Below the pieces are notes generated by a model. The model ran no database searches. It worked only from the letters and a program-made list of their open reading frames with translations, and was not told where the DNA came from. Made by a program: the position numbers and the translations under genes. A stretch of DNA of 6,425 bases from an uncultured Lachnospiraceae bacterium (lineage in GTDB: Bacteria; Bacillota; Clostridia; Lachnospirales; Lachnospiraceae), in assembly GCA_945836355.1 (NCBI GenBank), contig CAMALD010000081.1:1-6425 (forward strand), in the 5' to 3' direction. This document shows, in pieces, positions 5,107-6,425 of this stretch (its first letter is position 1; every line of letters starts with the position of its first letter).

Positions 5107-6425
5107 AATTCTCCAAAAGACTCCTTAGCTGCTGATATACCCATTCGGGTTCTATGCCCTTTGTTCTTACTTCGACGATGACATCACCATATTTGACGCT
5201 GAATGCCATTCTCCACCCGTCAACATCTCCCGCTTCATCCACTTTGTATGCTCTCTTATATACTGTTTCTAGGGTTAACTCATCAGCATCAAAAATCGGG
5301 TTATCAACAATCTCCCATAATTCTTCAGGAACAGATTCCGCCCTTGGAATAGGATACAAAGATAAGTCATAATTTTCTGTTTGAGCAATGCTTGTAAGCC
5401 TTGTCAAATCTTTTTCATCATAGGCAGAAATATTCCAGTTAAGATTTGCAAGCCCTTTTGTCCAAAGTCCGGAAAGATAATCCTTGTTTTGATCTTTATA
5501 GCGCCGAATGCTTTCTTCGGAGAAGCCATCTGGCAAATTTTGTACCATAAAGGAGTCAAAGTCCGGGTCGCTATACGCCTCACTAAGACTAATCCTTTTG
5601 TCAAAATATTCGGGTATGCTTTCTGCAACAATTACAGAAAAATCCGGTTTACCATCCTCATAGTCTGACAGGCACAAGATAATTGTTGCAAGGTCTGTTT
5701 TTGCCTTTTCCAGATTTTCAGCAGTTGCGTTGTATACGATTTGCATTGTCCAACCGTTAATTACTGCTTGTGCATCAAGCGTATAATAGCTATTATCCGG
5801 TGTCCATTGATAGATGGTAAAGTCGATGCTGTTAATAGTGCTTACAAGAGGTTCTTCCAAAAGCTGATAGCAGTTACCCGGATTTCCATCTGAAAATGTC
5901 ACATGAACAGTCTCGTCCAACGAAGGAGCGTCTATCATTAGAAACACTGCAAGCAATGTGCCTTCACCGTCAAAACCTGCGACTGCAGAAAATATCATAT
6001 CAGGAATCTGTCTGTTGGGTTTGATTGCAGCAAGCTCTTCGTCACTCAGCTCCTCGGTAAAGTAGCCGGGTAAATACCTTTTGGACTCACTCAATAGGGA
6101 AGTTGCCTCATTAAAAATCAATGAACCCGGATCAAAAGGCTCATCCAATACAACTCCCGGAATAATAGTTGTTGAAGGATATTCGAATGGCTCATCTTCT
6201 CTTTGAATCGTTCCATCCGGGTCGGGAACAGGTATTCCGGATGTGCCCGAATCCGAAGTAGGAGGAACTTGCGTATTCCATATTCCCGGTATTATTAAAG
6301 CACTTACAACTACGAGACAAAAGCAAGCTGCCATTGCTCCCCATTTAATCCAAGCGTTCTTTCTCCTTTTCGTTTGCTCGGAGCGATATTTTATATTACA
6401 AATCGTGATAAATTGTGGCTTTTTT
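5105..6425 (-). CDS. Single-pass membrane protein with large extracytoplasmic region, N-terminus beyond the window
   Basis: I do not recognise a named family. The reading frame stays open to the right edge with no start codon among the 30 codons before the first Met (ATG ending at 6334), so the gene is probably truncated by the window. Those codons encode a basic, cytoplasmic-looking stretch (KYRSEQTKRRKNAWIKWGA) that runs into a hydrophobic segment (MAACFCLVVVSALIIPGIW), giving an N-in, C-out topology. Counting from that Met, residues 21-70 are a Pro-, Ser- and Asp-rich linker. The rest (about 71-409) is acidic and beta-rich, possibly two related modules, each with a GW-x-M motif near its end (194-197 and 373-376). 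The basic stretch, single helix and long outside domain resemble membrane-bound anti-sigma or sigma-regulator proteins of Clostridia, but the part that would bind a sigma factor is not visible. Base composition is more AT-rich than its neighbours, hinting at separate ancestry. Confidence 0.75.
   Translation of the reverse strand, partial: KKPQFITICNIKYRSEQTKRRKNAWIKWGAMAACFCLVVVSALIIPGIWNTQVPPTSDSGTSGIPVPDPDGTIQREDEPFEYPSTTIIPGVVLDEPFDPGSLIFNEATSLLSESKRYLPGYFTEELSDEELAAIKPNRQIPDMIFSAVAGFDGEGTLLAVFLMIDAPSLDETVHVTFSDGNPGNCYQLLEEPLVSTINSIDFTIYQWTPDNSYYTLDAQAVINGWTMQIVYNATAENLEKAKTDLATIILCLSDYEDGKPDFSVIVAESIPEYFDKRISLSEAYSDPDFDSFMVQNLPDGFSEESIRRYKDQNKDYLSGLWTKGLANLNWNISAYDEKDLTRLTSIAQTENYDLSLYPIPRAESVPEELWEIVDNPIFDADELTLETVYKRAYKVDEAGDVDGWRMAFSVKYGDVIVEVRTKGIEPEWVYQQLRSLLEN

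Noticed and set aside
5105..6334. Treating the ATG at 6332-6334 as the true start of the right-end membrane protein.
   Set aside because: The purine run GGGGAG is only 2 bases from that ATG. The codons upstream stay open to the window edge and encode a basic stretch that fits the inside end of a membrane anchor.

Overview
The window looks like a chromosomal segment from an anaerobic, endospore-forming Clostridia, most plausibly of the Lachnospiraceae type. The evidence is a carAB pair, a SleC-type spore cortex-lytic enzyme (a Clostridia family), strong GGAGG-type ribosome binding sites and sigma-A-like promoters. Assignment to family level is inference; there is no rRNA or other marker gene in the window.

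Layout, left to right. (1) 1-1539, minus strand: the start of carB and all of carA, the two subunits of carbamoyl phosphate synthase, overlapping by one base (TAATG). (2) 1540-1957: a 418-base divergent intergenic region with a candidate carA promoter, a long carA leader containing competing hairpins before an eight-T run, and a -10-like box for the plus-strand gene. (3) 1958-3391, plus: a 477-residue SleC-like protein with a low-complexity N-terminal extension, a beta-sandwich-like domain, a SpoIID/LytB-like catalytic domain and a C-terminal peptidoglycan-binding domain. (4) 3431-3490: a strong inverted repeat between two converging genes. (5) 3482-4591, minus: mutY, adenine DNA glycosylase, probably starting at a GTG. 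(6) 4592-4764: a divergent promoter region. (7) 4765-5052, plus: a 95-residue hydrophilic protein that I do not recognise, followed by a terminator. (8) 5105-6425, minus: the C-terminal part of an AT-richer gene for a single-pass membrane protein with a large extracytoplasmic region. It runs off the right edge of the window.

Apart from carA-carB, each gene points away from its neighbour's direction and has its own control signals, so there is no multi-gene system here. carAB makes carbamoyl phosphate for pyrimidine and arginine synthesis, SleC-type enzymes act in spore germination, and MutY limits 8-oxoguanine mutagenesis. I found no CRISPR array, tRNA, rRNA, insertion sequence or phage gene. 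The items most worth a second look are the carA leader, the roughly 40-residue linker expansion in CarA, the unrecognised 95-residue protein, and the compositionally distinct membrane protein at the right end.
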